From contig JACEFZ010011057.1 in NCBI GenBank assembly GCA_014155875.1, positions 350,001-414,000 of the forward strand: a stretch of 64,000 nucleotides of DNA, given 5' to 3'. Position numbers and translations under genes: made by a program. This DNA is from Cepaea nemoralis. Lineage: Eukaryota > Mollusca > Gastropoda > Stylommatophora > Helicidae. How positions within the stretch are numbered: the first letter of the stretch is position 1; each line of letters starts with the position of its first letter. The notes under the pieces are model-generated. The model did no database searches and was not told the origin of the DNA. It saw nothing but the letters and a program-made list of their open reading frames with translations. Below, piece after piece: positions 22,891 to 34,177 of this stretch.

Positions 22891-23107
22891 TGTAACGACA
22901 CACACTGTTTGAACAAGTGGCTATGACTAGAGCCTACTCACCCGTGAATATAATACATACTGAAACCAGCAGGTACACATAAATCCTGAACAGAAACAAT
23001 AAACACAAACACCTGCAGTTACATGGCTATAATCTCAGACCAGTTCGATAGAACAGTAACCACTGTGGAGAGCGCGGGGCCAAAATAATGTAATAATATA
23101 GTAACTA

Positions 23108-23215
23108 TCAATGTTGCATATCCTTTGCAACACGGTGCTGACCATCACAACCTTAAGTTGATTTTCTGAGCAATTTTACGGTCAGTAGTTTGCCAGTGCT
23201 TTCTGAACGAGAAAT
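23108..23215 (-). mobile_element. Truncated SINE family B
   Basis: The plus strand starts GTTGCATATCCTTTGCAACA and includes CAGTAGTTTGCCAGTGCTTT and CTGAACGA, matching the 3' half of family B reversed. The head half is missing or unrecognisable. Confidence 0.65.
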
Positions 23216-23329
23216 TAACATTTCAGTCTAACTTACTCTATGTAATTCTGCTACCCCAGCATCAGCGCAGCGAAAATTGGAGAGCTCGAGCGTTCTTACC
23301 CAGTCGGCCACACCTACTGCTAGTCATTA

Positions 23330-23772
23330 TAAAGACCAGTAATATTAAACACAACAGACGTGTCAAACCTTCATCACGTGCCACACAAACTTGAATAACA
23401 GGTAATATAAAACAAACAACGTTTCACACCTTCCATACGTGAAACACAAACTTTAATAACTAGTAATATAAAACACAACCCGCGTGTCAAACCTTCCTCA
23501 CGGGTCACACAAACTTGAATAACAAGTAATATAAAACACAACAGGAGTGTCAAACCTTTGTAGCGTGTCACAAAAACTTGAATAACAAGTAATATAAAAC
23601 ACAACACACGTGTCAAACCTTCGTCACGTGTCACACAAATTTGAATAACAAGTAATATAAAACACAACAGGAGTGTCAAACCTTTGTAGCGTGTCACAAA
23701 AACTTGAATAACAAGTAATATAAAACGCAACCAGCGTGTCAAATCTTCGTCATGTGTCACATAAACTTAAAT
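23330..23772. repeat. 63-bp satellite, left half
   Basis: About seven units of 63 bp contain AACTTGAATAACAAGTAATA, TAAAACACAAC and GTGTCAAACCTTCGTCACGT. The array is interrupted at 23772 by a LINE and resumes at 27658. Because 63 is a multiple of three, the minus strand is open (FILLVIQVCVTRDEGLT repeats). I do not regard it as coding. Confidence 0.93.
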
Positions 23773-24023
23773 ATGAGATACTTCCGGTTTCAAGATGGCG
23801 ACGGACGGTCGTGTTGTTTTGTGTTCGTTAACTTTTTCGCGTAAGGGATGGATTTATTCATTGCTTGCGTGTAATTGGTGTGCCAGGATGTAAAACCAGG
23901 AGTTTCTACTCAAGATCTGCGCGGGTGCTACGGAGTTCGTGCATCGAGCGAAGCCATCCTTGAGTGAATTTTCAGCAGCGTGTGTGGTTCTCAATCAAAA
24001 GTCTGTGTTTACGTTTTTTCAAC

Positions 24024-24455
24024 ATGGCGGAACAACGTGTGTTTTCCGAACGATCAGCAGTCAACATACCGAAGCGGCGTGGTAACCGCGCAGGGAAAAA
24101 GAAGCCAGGTAAGCGCGGTGGCTTGAGACGTTTTAGACTCAAGTGTCACCGTCTAGGACTCAGGAACATCCGTATTCTATATTGGAACTGTGCCAGTGTA
24201 AAACAACGGGGCTCTATTTTAGAAACCCTAGTTTACAGGAACGACATTGTAGCACTCCAGGAGACGAGACTGGGCGATCAGCTACTCCGAATTGCCGGCT
24301 TCAAATGTTTCTATAACAGACGACATCTGGGAACGGCGATTCTCGTTCGCGACAGCATGGTGGCGTCAGAGCTAGACATGTCCAGTTGGAACAGTGACGA
24401 TATACAAATACAAGGCGTTGAGAGTTCATTCCAGTATACCATTCGTGTTGGTTAA
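24024..24455 (+). pseudogene. LINE polyprotein, N-terminus and endonuclease start
   Basis: I choose ATG 24024 (context AACATGG, peptide MAEQRVFSERSAVN), though the frame is open from 23964. A basic segment (KRRGNRAGKKKPGKRGGLRR) probably binds nucleic acid. The APE endonuclease begins IRILYWNCASVKQRGSILET, then DIVALQETRLGD (catalytic QE) and HLGTAILVRDSM. A one-base shift around 24420-24440 moves the frame to the next piece, where IPFVLVNVYARN continues the domain. Function: nicking of target DNA for target-primed reverse transcription. Confidence 0.88.
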
Positions 24456-26454
24456 TGTTTATGCCCGCAATGCGAGTGTGGACGCCCAGAAGTGGCAGTG
24501 CTTAAGTGGCATATTAGGCCACGAGAGAAATGTTATTTTCTGTGGTGACTTCAACGCTAAAGGCAGATCATGGGGAAACACTTCCTCCAATACACAAGGG
24601 GAGGAGCTCGAGACTGCACTGGAAACCATCGACCTGGTTTGTATCAACAGTGGCTGTGTCACCAGGACAGCAAGCCGTCCAGGCGATGAGGACAGTGCTA
24701 TTGATCTGGCGCTAGTTTCACCTTCACTCACTACAGTGTGTAGATGGGGTGTCCTAGGACACCATGGCAGCGACCACCACCCATGCAGCATATTGGTGGA
24801 GAAAGGCAGAACCAGGCAGCACAAGCTAAAGGTAAAGACGTTCCAGTATGACAGTACAGGGCAAGATGTGGTGAGTAAAATAAGACGTGACAAGCGCAGA
24901 ACGTTTCAGGGCAGGAAGAAAAGGAAAAAAAGCTGGGAGCAGCCACCGTGGTGGAGTTTCGAGGTGGAGAAGGCTTGGGTGGATAAGCGTAGTGCTGTAA
25001 GGAGATGGCAAAATGTCAAGAAGAACAGAGCTGGTCATCCTAGTCCCTGCTTGCACTTAGAAAGAGAGATGCACACAAAAGTAAGCTCTTTCAAAAAACT
25101 GGTCACGGTGGTTAAAAGCGAAAAATGGGCAGAGGTGTGTCAAAGAGTAAGCACAGACAAGTCACTGAAATTGTTCTGGCGACTACATAAAAGCATGAGT
25201 GGTGTAGTCAAGAATAAGAGCATTTCTGACTTCCAAGGTGCTGACCTCATCTGGCAGAGGACTGACGAGGACAAGGGCAAAGCCCTCTTTGAACGCTACC
25301 TTGAGCAGAGCAACCAGACAGACATGGGAGGCCGGAATCTTGCCAAGGAGGTCACCTCAGACAGATGCAAGGCCCAGAACACTTCGGATAAAGACACAGT
25401 GACAGTGAAAGAAATCAAGGCTGTGCTTCGACGATCAAAAAACAGTGCTCCAGGTCCTGATGGCATAAGATACGACGACATAAATAGGTGTACCGACAAT
25501 GAGCTAGAGAAACTAGCAGACATGTACAACAACAGTATAGGGAGTGCTAGCATCAAGGAGGAATGGTTACACAGCTATCTGATTCCCTTGCCGAAGCCTG
25601 ACAAAGACCACAAGAAAATTCAGGGATATCGAATTATAACCATGCAGAATACAATAGGCAAGCTGCTGGAGAAGGTAATTGCCAGGAAAATATCAAGCCA
25701 ACTAGAGAGGCAAGGTGTTTTCCCACCTACCCTGGGTGGGTACCGTCCAAAAAGAGAAACCTGGACCAATGCAGCAGTCTTTGCCCACGATGTCTATGAA
25801 GGTTTCCACTCAGGCACTGAAACCGTTGCTGCAGCGATTGATCTTGAGGACGCATACAACAGAGTACCACTGGATTTTTTAATGTTTCAGCTTCTTGAAC
25901 TAAACGTAAGTCCATTCCTCCTTAGTTGGATCGCTGCAGCTCTCTTCCAACGGAAAGTAGTGTTTAGATGTGGCAGTTGGACTTCGGAACCAACAACAAT
26001 ATATCCTGGCCTACCACAGGGATCACCATTATCTCCGGTACTGTTCAACGCCTACACAGTGAGAATCACCAGTGAGCAGATCACTGGACCTGGCAGGACA
26101 TTGTCATATGCCGATGATGTTTTAGTGTATCGTCAGGGTAAGGATAGAGAGGAGGTTGCTGTGGAACTACAAACCGAACTCAATCGCATAAGTACTTGGT
26201 GTGATGAAGCTGGGGCAATGGTCAACCCAACAAAGGCAACAGTGACTTGGTTCTCGTTGAATAATCATATTGTCAACAATCCAACACCAACTGTAATGCT
26301 GTGTTCAGAGACGGTGGAAAGAACGCAGGCAATGAATTACCTGGGGATACGGTTTGATCGAAGCCTTGCTTATAATGTGCACATAGACCAGGTGATAACA
26401 AAGGCCAAGCGGGGTTTGGCAGCGATGCGGGTGATGGCGGCATGCAAACTGTGA
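24394..26454 (+). pseudogene. LINE polyprotein, endonuclease end and reverse transcriptase
   Basis: The genuine part starts near 24425 (VHSSIPFVLVNVYARN). Endonuclease motifs: NVIFCGDFNAKGRSWG (about 24520) and GHHGSDHHPCS (about 24760). The linker is Lys/Arg-rich. RT motifs: SKNSAPGPDGIRYDD (about 25435), IRITMQNTIGKLLEKVIARK-type block (about 25630), AAIDLEDAYNRVP (motif A, about 25830), GLPQGSPLSPVLFNAY (motif B, about 26008), YADDVLVY (motif C, 26107-26130), AGAMVNPTKATVTW and MNYLGIRFDRSLA (thumb). The frame ends at MAACKL where a one-base shift leads into the next open piece. About 677 codons of uninterrupted coding indicate recent activity. Confidence 0.93.
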
Positions 26455-27631
26455 GCAGCGCCATCTATGTCTTCTGTACGAGGGGCTGGTCATGTCTGTT
26501 TTGGAGTATGCAATGGCAATCCTGACTGTCAGCCATAAGCAGATAGAAAGGATGGAAAGGATACAGAATGAAGCTATGCGCATTATTCTTGGATGTACAA
26601 GAGATACAGCATGCAGGGCGATGCGCTACCTTCTTGATTTTCCAACCATTGAAGAGAGAATGCAAGTTTGCAGGGCACGTGCCTACCTCAGAATTAACGC
26701 AAACACACAGCATCCACTGCATAGTGAAATTAGGAAGGTGAAGAGCAGCAGGTTAAAAAGAGGACGGTCGTGGATGGGTCAAGCCGAGGACATTCTTCAA
26801 CAGGTGTGTTCACTTGAGGACTTAGAACCTGGCGAGGAGTGGGTGCAAGTGCCAACAGACTTCTGCACATCCTTTTCAGTTTGCATCCAACTAGATAGAA
26901 AATGCAGACAAGAAAATCCGGCTGCTGTTGAGGCTGAAGTACAAGCGTTGATTTTCGAGAATTCGCTAGACAGTGACGCGGTCATCTACACAGATGGGTC
27001 GGTCGTCCGACATGTGAGAAGCTCATGGGCCTTTACAGCTCGGGCCGGAGGGAGAATTGTGAAGGAGGACTCTGGTGCTTTCACTGAAACCACAAGTAGC
27101 CTGACCATGGAAGTCATGGCAGTAAGTAAAGCAATAACATGGCTCGAGACACAGACATTCACTAGGGCTTGTTTCCTTAGCGACTCAATGAACATGATCA
27201 AGAGGATAGAGGAGGGGTCGATCCGAAGAGAATGGTTGCTGCCTCTGAAGCGGTCTCGGCTGGCAAAGATTAGTTTCATCTTCGTGCCAGGGCATGCGGG
27301 AGTACAAGGAAATGAGCGGGCTGACAAGCTCGCAGGTGAGGCTACTGTTGAGGGCGGACGCGCCATGGACCAGGCTGACATTCTGAATGCTCTACGAGAA
27401 GTGAGACTTTTGCAAGAACCAAGTGATGACTGTGAATCTACAACAATGGCCAGACTGCGAGAGCAGCAAATTAAAAGAGGGGTGGCCAAACAAGAACACT
27501 ACGCAGGAAGCCAAAGAAGATTGATAAACCAACACAGAACTGGCGTCGTTAGCCGCTACACGCTGCGGGATTTGCTGAGGAGGGGATCCGAGCACTTATG
27601 GACTGAATGGTCCGATGTGCAACGAGGATGA
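26455..27631 (+). pseudogene. LINE polyprotein, connection and RNase H domain
   Basis: It continues the RT thumb from about 26450 (CEQRHLCLLYEGLVMSVLEY). A linker (IQNEAMRIILGCTRDTACRA) leads to RNase H: AVIYTDGSVVRHVR (Asp), LTMEVMAVSKAI (Glu), CFLSDSMNMIKR (Asp) and FVPGHAGVQGNERADKLAGE (His, Asp). All four acidic positions of the DEDD active site are present. RNase H degrades template RNA in the RNA:DNA hybrid. The C-terminus reads RYTLRDLLRRGSEHLWTEWS. The stop is followed by GATGATCTGTCG and an AACT-repeat tail to 27657. Confidence 0.93.
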
Positions 27632-27657
27632 TCTGTCGACTAACTAACTAACTAACT

Positions 27658-28100
27658 ATAAACTTAAATAACAAGTAAAATAAAACACAACACAAGTGTC
27701 AAACCTTCGTAACGTGACACACAAACTTGAATAACAAGTAATATAAAACACAACACGCGTGTAAAACCTTCGTCACGTGTCACACGAACTTGAATAACAA
27801 GTAATATAAAACACAACAGGAGTGTCAAACCTTTGTAGCGTGTCACAAAAACTTGAATAACAAGTAATATAAAACGCAACCAGCGCGTCAAACCTTCGTC
27901 ACGTGCCACATAAACTTGAATAACAAGTAAAATAAAACACAGCACGAGTGTCAAACCTTCGTAACGTGAAACACAAACTTAAATAACAAGTATTATAAAA
28001 CACAACCCGCGTGACAAATCTTCGTCATGTGTCACATAAACTTAAATAACAAGTAAAATAAAACACAACACGCGTGTAAAACCTTCGTCACACACTTGAA
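27658..28100. repeat. 63-bp satellite, right half
   Basis: This continues the array at 23330-23772 after the LINE insertion, with about seven further units. The unit at about 28015-28075 (CATGTGTCACATAAACTTAA) matches the reconstructed pre-insertion site. Confidence 0.93.
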
Positions 28101-28224
28101 TAATAATAACACTAATTTAAAATAGCATCAACAGCCAATGAACATTGAAACATAACTGCAATGTTTAGGAGGGAAATGGTGAAGAAAGGGAGCAGCATGT
28201 CCATGTATCATAATACAGCGCAAT

Positions 28225-28332
28225 TTTGTTGTATCGTAATAAAGCGGGATCCATGTAGCGTTATAAAGCGGGTTGTCCATGTATCGTAATAAAGCGGGAT
28301 GTCCATATATCGTAATAAAGCTGGATGTCCAT
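28225..28332. repeat. Short array of GTATCGTAATAAAGCGGGAT units
   Basis: Four imperfect units of about 28-30 bp (TCCATGTATCGTAATAAAGC) precede the LINE at 28333. One more unit (29237-29265, TCCATGTATCGTTATAAAGC) follows it, so the LINE interrupts the array. Confidence 0.8.
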
Positions 28333-29235
28333 CAATCTATCCATCATGTGCCATGCCGGTAAGCGTGGGCGGTCATGTTCTGCCATCTCACTCGATCATT
28401 AGAGTCGTGGATCAAGCTCTGTGTTCCTGTCTCGACCATGCCACGTGGCCAAGCCATCCAGGTATTTTTTTCTCGGTCTTCCCCTTTGTCTCTTCCCTTC
28501 GATCTTGCCGATCGTCACCAAGTTTTCCAAGTCATTTCTTCTCATAACTTGCCCAAAAATTGTTGACTGTCTAGTCTAATGACTCTAATCAGTTTACGAT
28601 CTTCATTTGTTTCTTGAAGAACTTGTTCACTGCATTTTCCCCAGAAACCACATTTCAGAGGTTTTTCAACTTGACTGCTCATTGTCAATGCTTCACATCC
28701 ATACAAAAGTACAGGTTCTGTGTAGCAATTCAACACTCTTTTTTATCGTTTCAATTGATATCTTTTTATTAGTCAGTATGTTTTCCATCTTGCAAAAGGC
28801 TACCTTCGCAATAAAAATTCTTGTTTTAATCTCTTCAAGGCATTTCCCATAAGATGTTATTACTGTTCCGAGATAACTGTATCGATTCACTTGCTTAAGA
28901 ATATGCCCATTTGCTCGTATATCACATTGTAGTATTTCCTTCTTCCCAGTGACGACCATAATCTGTGTCTTCTTAATATTCAGTTCTAACCCTAGTTGTT
29001 CACTGTGTGCAACAACCGCACCTACTAAATTTTGCAGGTGTATCATCTGCATATCTAATGTTATTGATGTATCGTCCCCCAGTGTTGATTCCTTCCATAT
29101 CTTCTATATTTTTGAAAATATTTTCACTGTACAGGGAAAAAGATATGGAGACATTACACATCCCTGTCTCACACCTCTTTTAATAGGCCGATATTGATCT
29201 ACATCGTTATCGGTTCTGATGGCAGCTTTTTGTTT
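28333..29235 (-). mobile_element. 5'-truncated CFDP2/RTE-like LINE
   Basis: On the minus strand: TWKQKAAIRTDNDVDQYRPI, KRGVRQGCVMSPYLF (motif B), a frameshift, then IFKNIEDMEGINTGGRYINN and IRYADD (motif C). A short deletion directly after YADD follows. Then come LQNLVGAVVAHSEQLGLELN, KKTQIMVVTGKKEI and YSYLGTVIT, with the family tail at 28340-28430. It ends in GATG/GGATAGAT-type repeats at the left. The deletion and frameshifts inactivate it. Minus-strand open pieces at 28693-29052 and 29104-29289 belong to it. Confidence 0.88.
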
Positions 29236-29269
29236 CCATGTATCGTTATAAAGCGCGATTGTTAAGAAT

Positions 29270-29844
29270 GGAGATCGACGTGGCTGCAAAGCTTAAACTT
29301 TCTCTTCTAGCGACGGCGTTGTGGTAGCGGTCCACACATCGGTCAGTTGGGCTACAATGTTGACTCCCCTTTTAAAAAGCTATAGCAAATGACTGAACGC
29401 AAAATGTAATAGTAAGTTAGTAAACATACAACAGCCATTAGGCGCTGGATCTGATTGAATCGTCATGCAAAGAACATGCTTTGTTTTTCAGTTGAAGTGT
29501 TAAATCGAGAATGGAATAAGAGCACTGGCAGACCCAGGATGATGGTAACAATAGATTTCTATGGACATGACTCAGCAGAAGGGAGGTTGGCTACAAGTAA
29601 CATGAAACAACACGACCTAAGAAAAACCGTTGTCCTATTGTGGTAGGTGCAAGTGCTTGGATGTATTGTACCTCCGCGGGATGCAAGCACGCCCTGTTGT
29701 CTCCTTATAAGATGTAATATCATTTTTCTTTCAGGATCATTCGTATCCGTTATCATATGTTCATACGGAGGTCAGCAATGTCGAAGGGATAAGAACGCGT
29801 GTTCTTAAACATCCTGTTTGTTGATGTCGAGGTAAGGGGTTCAC
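29270..29844. other. Unassigned DNA
   Basis: I recognise no gene or element. Short open frames are not conserved-looking. Confidence 0.4.
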
Positions 29845-29855
29845 CCCTATACCGG

Positions 29856-30207
29856 TGTGCTGGGGAATGAACACGCGGACAGATTGGCTGGCTCGGCAAA
29901 ACTTGGTGGAGTATTGATGCATGACAAGGCAGACGTGGTTGCGGCCTTGTGGGAGCACGTGTACACCTCGGAGGAGCAAATGGATCACCATAGTCTGGTA
30001 AGAATGAGACAGCGAGGTGTGACGAGGGGATCTGGCCGACGCTCGGCGCTCGGGGGAAAGGCGAGACGGACATATAATCAGATTGCTACTGGAACTATTA
30101 GTGTTGGAACTCTTCGCTGGCTGCTGAGGATGGGGACGGAGCGCTTATGGGAATGTCCAAAATGCTGTGATGGCGATTCCTAAATCAATCAATCAATCAA
30201 TCAAAAA
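29856..30207 (+). mobile_element. 352-bp 3' end of the RNase H LINE, with TSD
   Basis: Flanked by CCCTATACCGG (29845-29855) and CCCTACACCGG (30208-30218), one mismatch in 11. It encodes GVLGNEHADRLAGSAKLGGV (end of RNase H) through IATGTISVGTLRWLLRMGTE and LWECPKCCDGDS-stop, then an (AATC)n tail. The open frame is uninterrupted from 29857 to 30183. It is a truncated copy of the family at 23773-27657 and 20109-21563, closer to the latter. Confidence 0.9.
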
Positions 30208-30218
30208 CCCTACACCGG

Positions 30219-30464
30219 ACAGTCGGACTAACATCTTGACAACTCGTCTTTGACTTGGGGACGTAAATTACAAGTGCCACTGTAGTCTGGGTGGGTTCAC
30301 CTGATGGCGAGGGACACAATTAGTAGAGCAAGCTAATCCACACACAAAATTCACTCCAGCACTAGCAGTGTGTACGGACTACGCTTGAGTTTAAAGTAAG
30401 CGAGGGCAAAAGAAATTATGTTCATATATCCATGTAAGATAACAAAAAGGACAGATTTCTTTAA
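30219..30464. other. Unassigned spacer
   Basis: No recognisable features. Confidence 0.4.
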
Positions 30465-30710
30465 CACATATCTCCCTGATCTAGGGGTTAACGTCTTTCT
30501 CCGTAATTCCGTATATTCTCGTGAGTAACGTAACTTGCGCGAGAATTGGTAGTGGTTCTCACCGCGTTGGGAACTTAGGGGTATGTGAGCCTATCGCTCA
30601 GAAGCAATGGGAAAACTACTGCGCGTAATCTTGCCTAGTGCTTCAGTAGCAGCTGAAAAATGCTGGTGTTGACTGCAACGTCCCGTAAGGGATATGCAAC
30701 ATTTAAAAAA
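30465..30710 (+). mobile_element. SINE family B
   Basis: The head CTCCCTGATCTAGGGGTTAA is A-box-like and GTGGTTCTCACCGC is the B-box region. The body has GAAAACTACTGCGCGTAATC and CAGCTGAAAAATGCTGGTGT; the end is CCCGTAAGGGATATGCAAC plus an A-rich tail. It aligns along its full length with 13659-13887 and, reversed, with 49898-50140. Confidence 0.85.
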
Positions 30711-30986
30711 GAAGGCGCATTTGGCGCATGTGTCTAGACCCCAATCTGTATAGACCATTCAATGGATAATGTGGTTAATATCACGCAGGCTTCTTTTACT
30801 TCCCAAAGACGTTACCAGGCATCTATTTTAGGCCTGAGCGACCTGGGTAGCCAGGTCATTGTTCACACGTACCTATGTGGATGGAGTCCACAACCTCTGG
30901 GCCGGCAGCCATTGTCTAGCCACGCCGCTCCTGTATCTATCAATACCTCGACTTGCCGCATGTAAACACTCACACAGACATTGATG

Positions 30987-30992
30987 ACTTAC
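30987..30992 (-). promoter_or_regulatory. Splice donor site GTAAGT
   Basis: A full-consensus 5' splice site (G|GTAAGT) ends the putative GPCR exon in phase 1, just after the TM1 residues V-G. Without splicing the frame would stop six codons later. Confidence 0.6.
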
Positions 30993-31161
30993 CCACAATG
31001 CACACGATGAATATGATGACGTAAATCACGATGAACATGTATCTGTAGAACAGCACAGAGAAGGCCTTGCGGAATTCTTGAGGCAGCGTCATGTTTGAAA
31101 ACTCGTCATAAGCATCATAATCTGTGCTTTGATTATTAGTGTCCTGGGTCATTCCACTCAT
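30993..31161 (-). CDS. First coding exon of a rhodopsin-like GPCR (partial)
   Basis: Minus-strand exon: ATG at 31161, 56 codons plus one base, then a consensus splice donor GTAAGT at 30992-30987. The peptide starts MSGMTQDTNNQSTDYDAYDE. It has two N-glycosylation sequons (NQS, NMT), an acidic Tyr/Asp-rich ectodomain and a hydrophobic segment YMFIVIYVIIFIVCIV (residues 41-56). That is the expected first transmembrane helix, ending in V-G just where class A receptors carry the TM1 motif GN; the split Gly codon is consistent with GN being completed by the next exon. Likely a neuropeptide-type receptor, but the ligand is unknown. No later exon is visible at lower coordinates in the window, so the intron exceeds it or the gene is a fragment. 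This is the only persuasive host coding segment. Confidence 0.6.
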
Positions 31162-31751
31162 GATTGCTGCTCTAGGGTGTTCAGATTCTGATATTCACAT
31201 ACATACAGAACGATAATCGCTGCATCACACAATGTTTGTAGACGATTGGAGTATACGAATACTTTGCACGGGGGCGTCGATAAGTTGTTAATAATCCATC
31301 CTCACCTGCCTACGCTGTTGCAGGTTTTGTGTGTGTGTGTGTGTATTCTTCTGCTGATGTCCATGTCACTTGTCGTCATTCCATTGGACTGTTATGTCAA
31401 TGTTACTTCTCCGGAGCTTCACTATATACTTTAAGATAAAACAGGCACTCAAGCCTTGTCATCGTGGCGTAGTTGTTCAAATTCCTTTGAAAAGAATAAA
31501 GAAAATTATACATGAACAGAGGTACATAGGAAACAACGCACTTGATTACTTATTGGCGTAGTGTAATGACATAACGGTTTGCGTCAACTATAACCCCCAA
31601 TTAATTGGGCTTCATTAGTAGGGTGTGTGCTCTAACTAGTAAGGCGCGTGGTTTTATGCCATTAGCACAAGAGATGTATCTATACTACCTTTAATTTAAT
31701 CTTAGTAAAGTCAAAACAGTGTTGGTAATAGAGACCCAGACATGCTGCCTG
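31162..31751. other. Possible 5' leader and spacer
   Basis: This is upstream of the GPCR exon on the minus strand. A (GT)n tract lies at about 31323-31345. A minus-strand GGCAG-GTGAGG donor-like sequence near 31305-31315 could end a 5' untranslated exon, but this is speculative. Confidence 0.3.
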
Positions 31752-31898
<147 letters not shown>

Positions 31899-32149
31899 TA
31901 AGTAGGTAGGCAGGTGTGTAGGTAGTCGGTAGATAAGTAGGCATGTAGGTGAATGGATGCATAGATGGATGAACGGATGGACCCCTATGATTTACATGTA
32001 ATGAAGTTGAGAAATCAGTGTCAATTGGCCTTGCAGCTGTCAGTTAGCAAGAAAGTGTGATTAAAGTGATCACAAATCTCGGATATTAGAAGGTTCCTTG
32101 AAGCCTCCCAAATTATCACAGATGTCAAAGGAAAACATGATTGTAAATA

Positions 32150-32800
32150 TTGGCGAGTTTCGATGATGAGGGAGAGAACATTTTGTCAAAGATCCGTACA
32201 TCAGCGCATCATTTTGAGTCCGGGATGAAAATGCAATTAATGGAGTGGCATTATCATCACACTCCCCCCCCCCCCCCCCGCCTCAAAAAAAGGAAAAAAA
32301 AAGGAAATTCAAGGCAACCCCATTAGTAGGAAAGGGTATGATAACATTATTTTAGGACATTGATGATGTGATTATTGTGAAAGTGATCCCAATAGGGTGG
32401 CAATCAATTCTGAAGCTTACATAAAAACAATAAAACACCTTTTAAAACAATTCCCCAGAGTTCCGTCTAACAAGAATCCAGCAGAAGGTGAACCCCAATA
32501 CGATAATATACACCCTCACTCACGTGAGAAAACACGGCAAGCAATTGCCAGAAATGGGCCTGGCCTCAGTCATTCTAGCTTCAACCTGGATTCTTTTGAT
32601 TATCATCTGCTGGTCCGCTTAAAAATGTACTTCTTTGGGCAGGTGTTGATGATGTTGATAATGTGATTAACGCATTGAAGAAATGCCTACGTGATCAGCA
32701 CAAAACCTGGTACAATCAAGGCATGCATGCAATTGTTTCGCGTTGATGCAAGGCCGTACAAGTTGGTAGGGATTATATAGAAAAAATAGTATGTTTACTT
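32150..32800 (+). pseudogene. Mariner transposase pseudogene (C-terminal half)
   Basis: Plus-strand readings: AHHFESGMKMQLMEWHYHH (the HHFDPESK...MEWHH region), then a poly-C/A-rich slip and GMITLF and DIDDVIIVKVIPIG in shifted frames, AINSEAYIKTIKHLLKQFPR, DNIHPHSREKTRQAIARNG (the DNARPH motif with the second catalytic Asp), and LDSFDYHLLVRLKMYF (the SPDxxPSDYHLF motif holding the third Asp, degraded). It ends DDVDNVINALKKCLRDQHKT, WYNQGMH and VGRDYIEK. Frameshifts and substituted motif residues make it dead. It differs at the C-terminus from the mariner at 12606-12880. Confidence 0.82.
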
Positions 32801-33023
32801 TACTCTAGGAGCCTGCCTCCATGGCCAAAGGCTTGCGAACGCGTTTGTGAGCCGCTTTCCAGGTGTTCAAAACGCATCTAATCTGTTATTTTACAGAGAG
32901 ATAATAATGAGATCCATGCAAGAGATGCCAGAAATATCACTCTGTGAGCTAAATGTCAATGATCTGCGACGTTATGGTGACACGGTTGTGATTTCTGACA
33001 GTGACATGTTGTTACTCGAAATT

Positions 33024-33925
<902 letters not shown>

Positions 33926-34177
33926 GTATGATATATATCAACAGACAGTCAGAGCAACGCCTTTAGTCTCAATGGCATGCAAAAAAGTAATCGTAATTAC
34001 AAAAGGTAAACTATGACTTCCAGAATATTACATTTTAAAGTAAATTAAATTAATTTTAAGCTAGTCAACGTGTTCAGGTATGTGGGCACCTTGGTAACAG
34101 CACACGTTAGATATTATAAAGAAATGACATGCACAATAATCCAACGTAAAGCAGCATTTGATAAGGTAGTTCCCCCT

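Larger units (their letters stand above)
23773..27657 (+). mobile_element. Nearly intact I-superfamily LINE (EN-RT-RNase H), 12-bp TSD
   Basis: The 3885-bp element lies between perfect copies of ATAAACTTAAAT (23761-23772 and 27658-27669). Removing it restores a normal 63-bp satellite unit. It has a roughly 250-bp 5' leader starting ATGAGATACTTCCGGTTTCA, a single polyprotein frame broken by only two one-base shifts (near 24430 and 26450), and an (AACT)n tail. No separate gag-like ORF1 is present, which fits one-ORF members of the I superfamily (for example Ingi-type); the exact clade needs a tree. All endonuclease, RT and RNase H catalytic motifs are visible, so it is the youngest LINE copy in the window. 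Confidence 0.92.

Noticed and set aside
22514..22926. Ser/Leu or Arg/Glu repeat proteins
   Set aside because: Low-complexity CT/CA sequence read in open frames.
31560..31660. Possible tRNA (minus: AGTTAGAGCACACACCCTAC)
   Set aside because: The arms do not pair into a cloverleaf and the B-box is not convincing.
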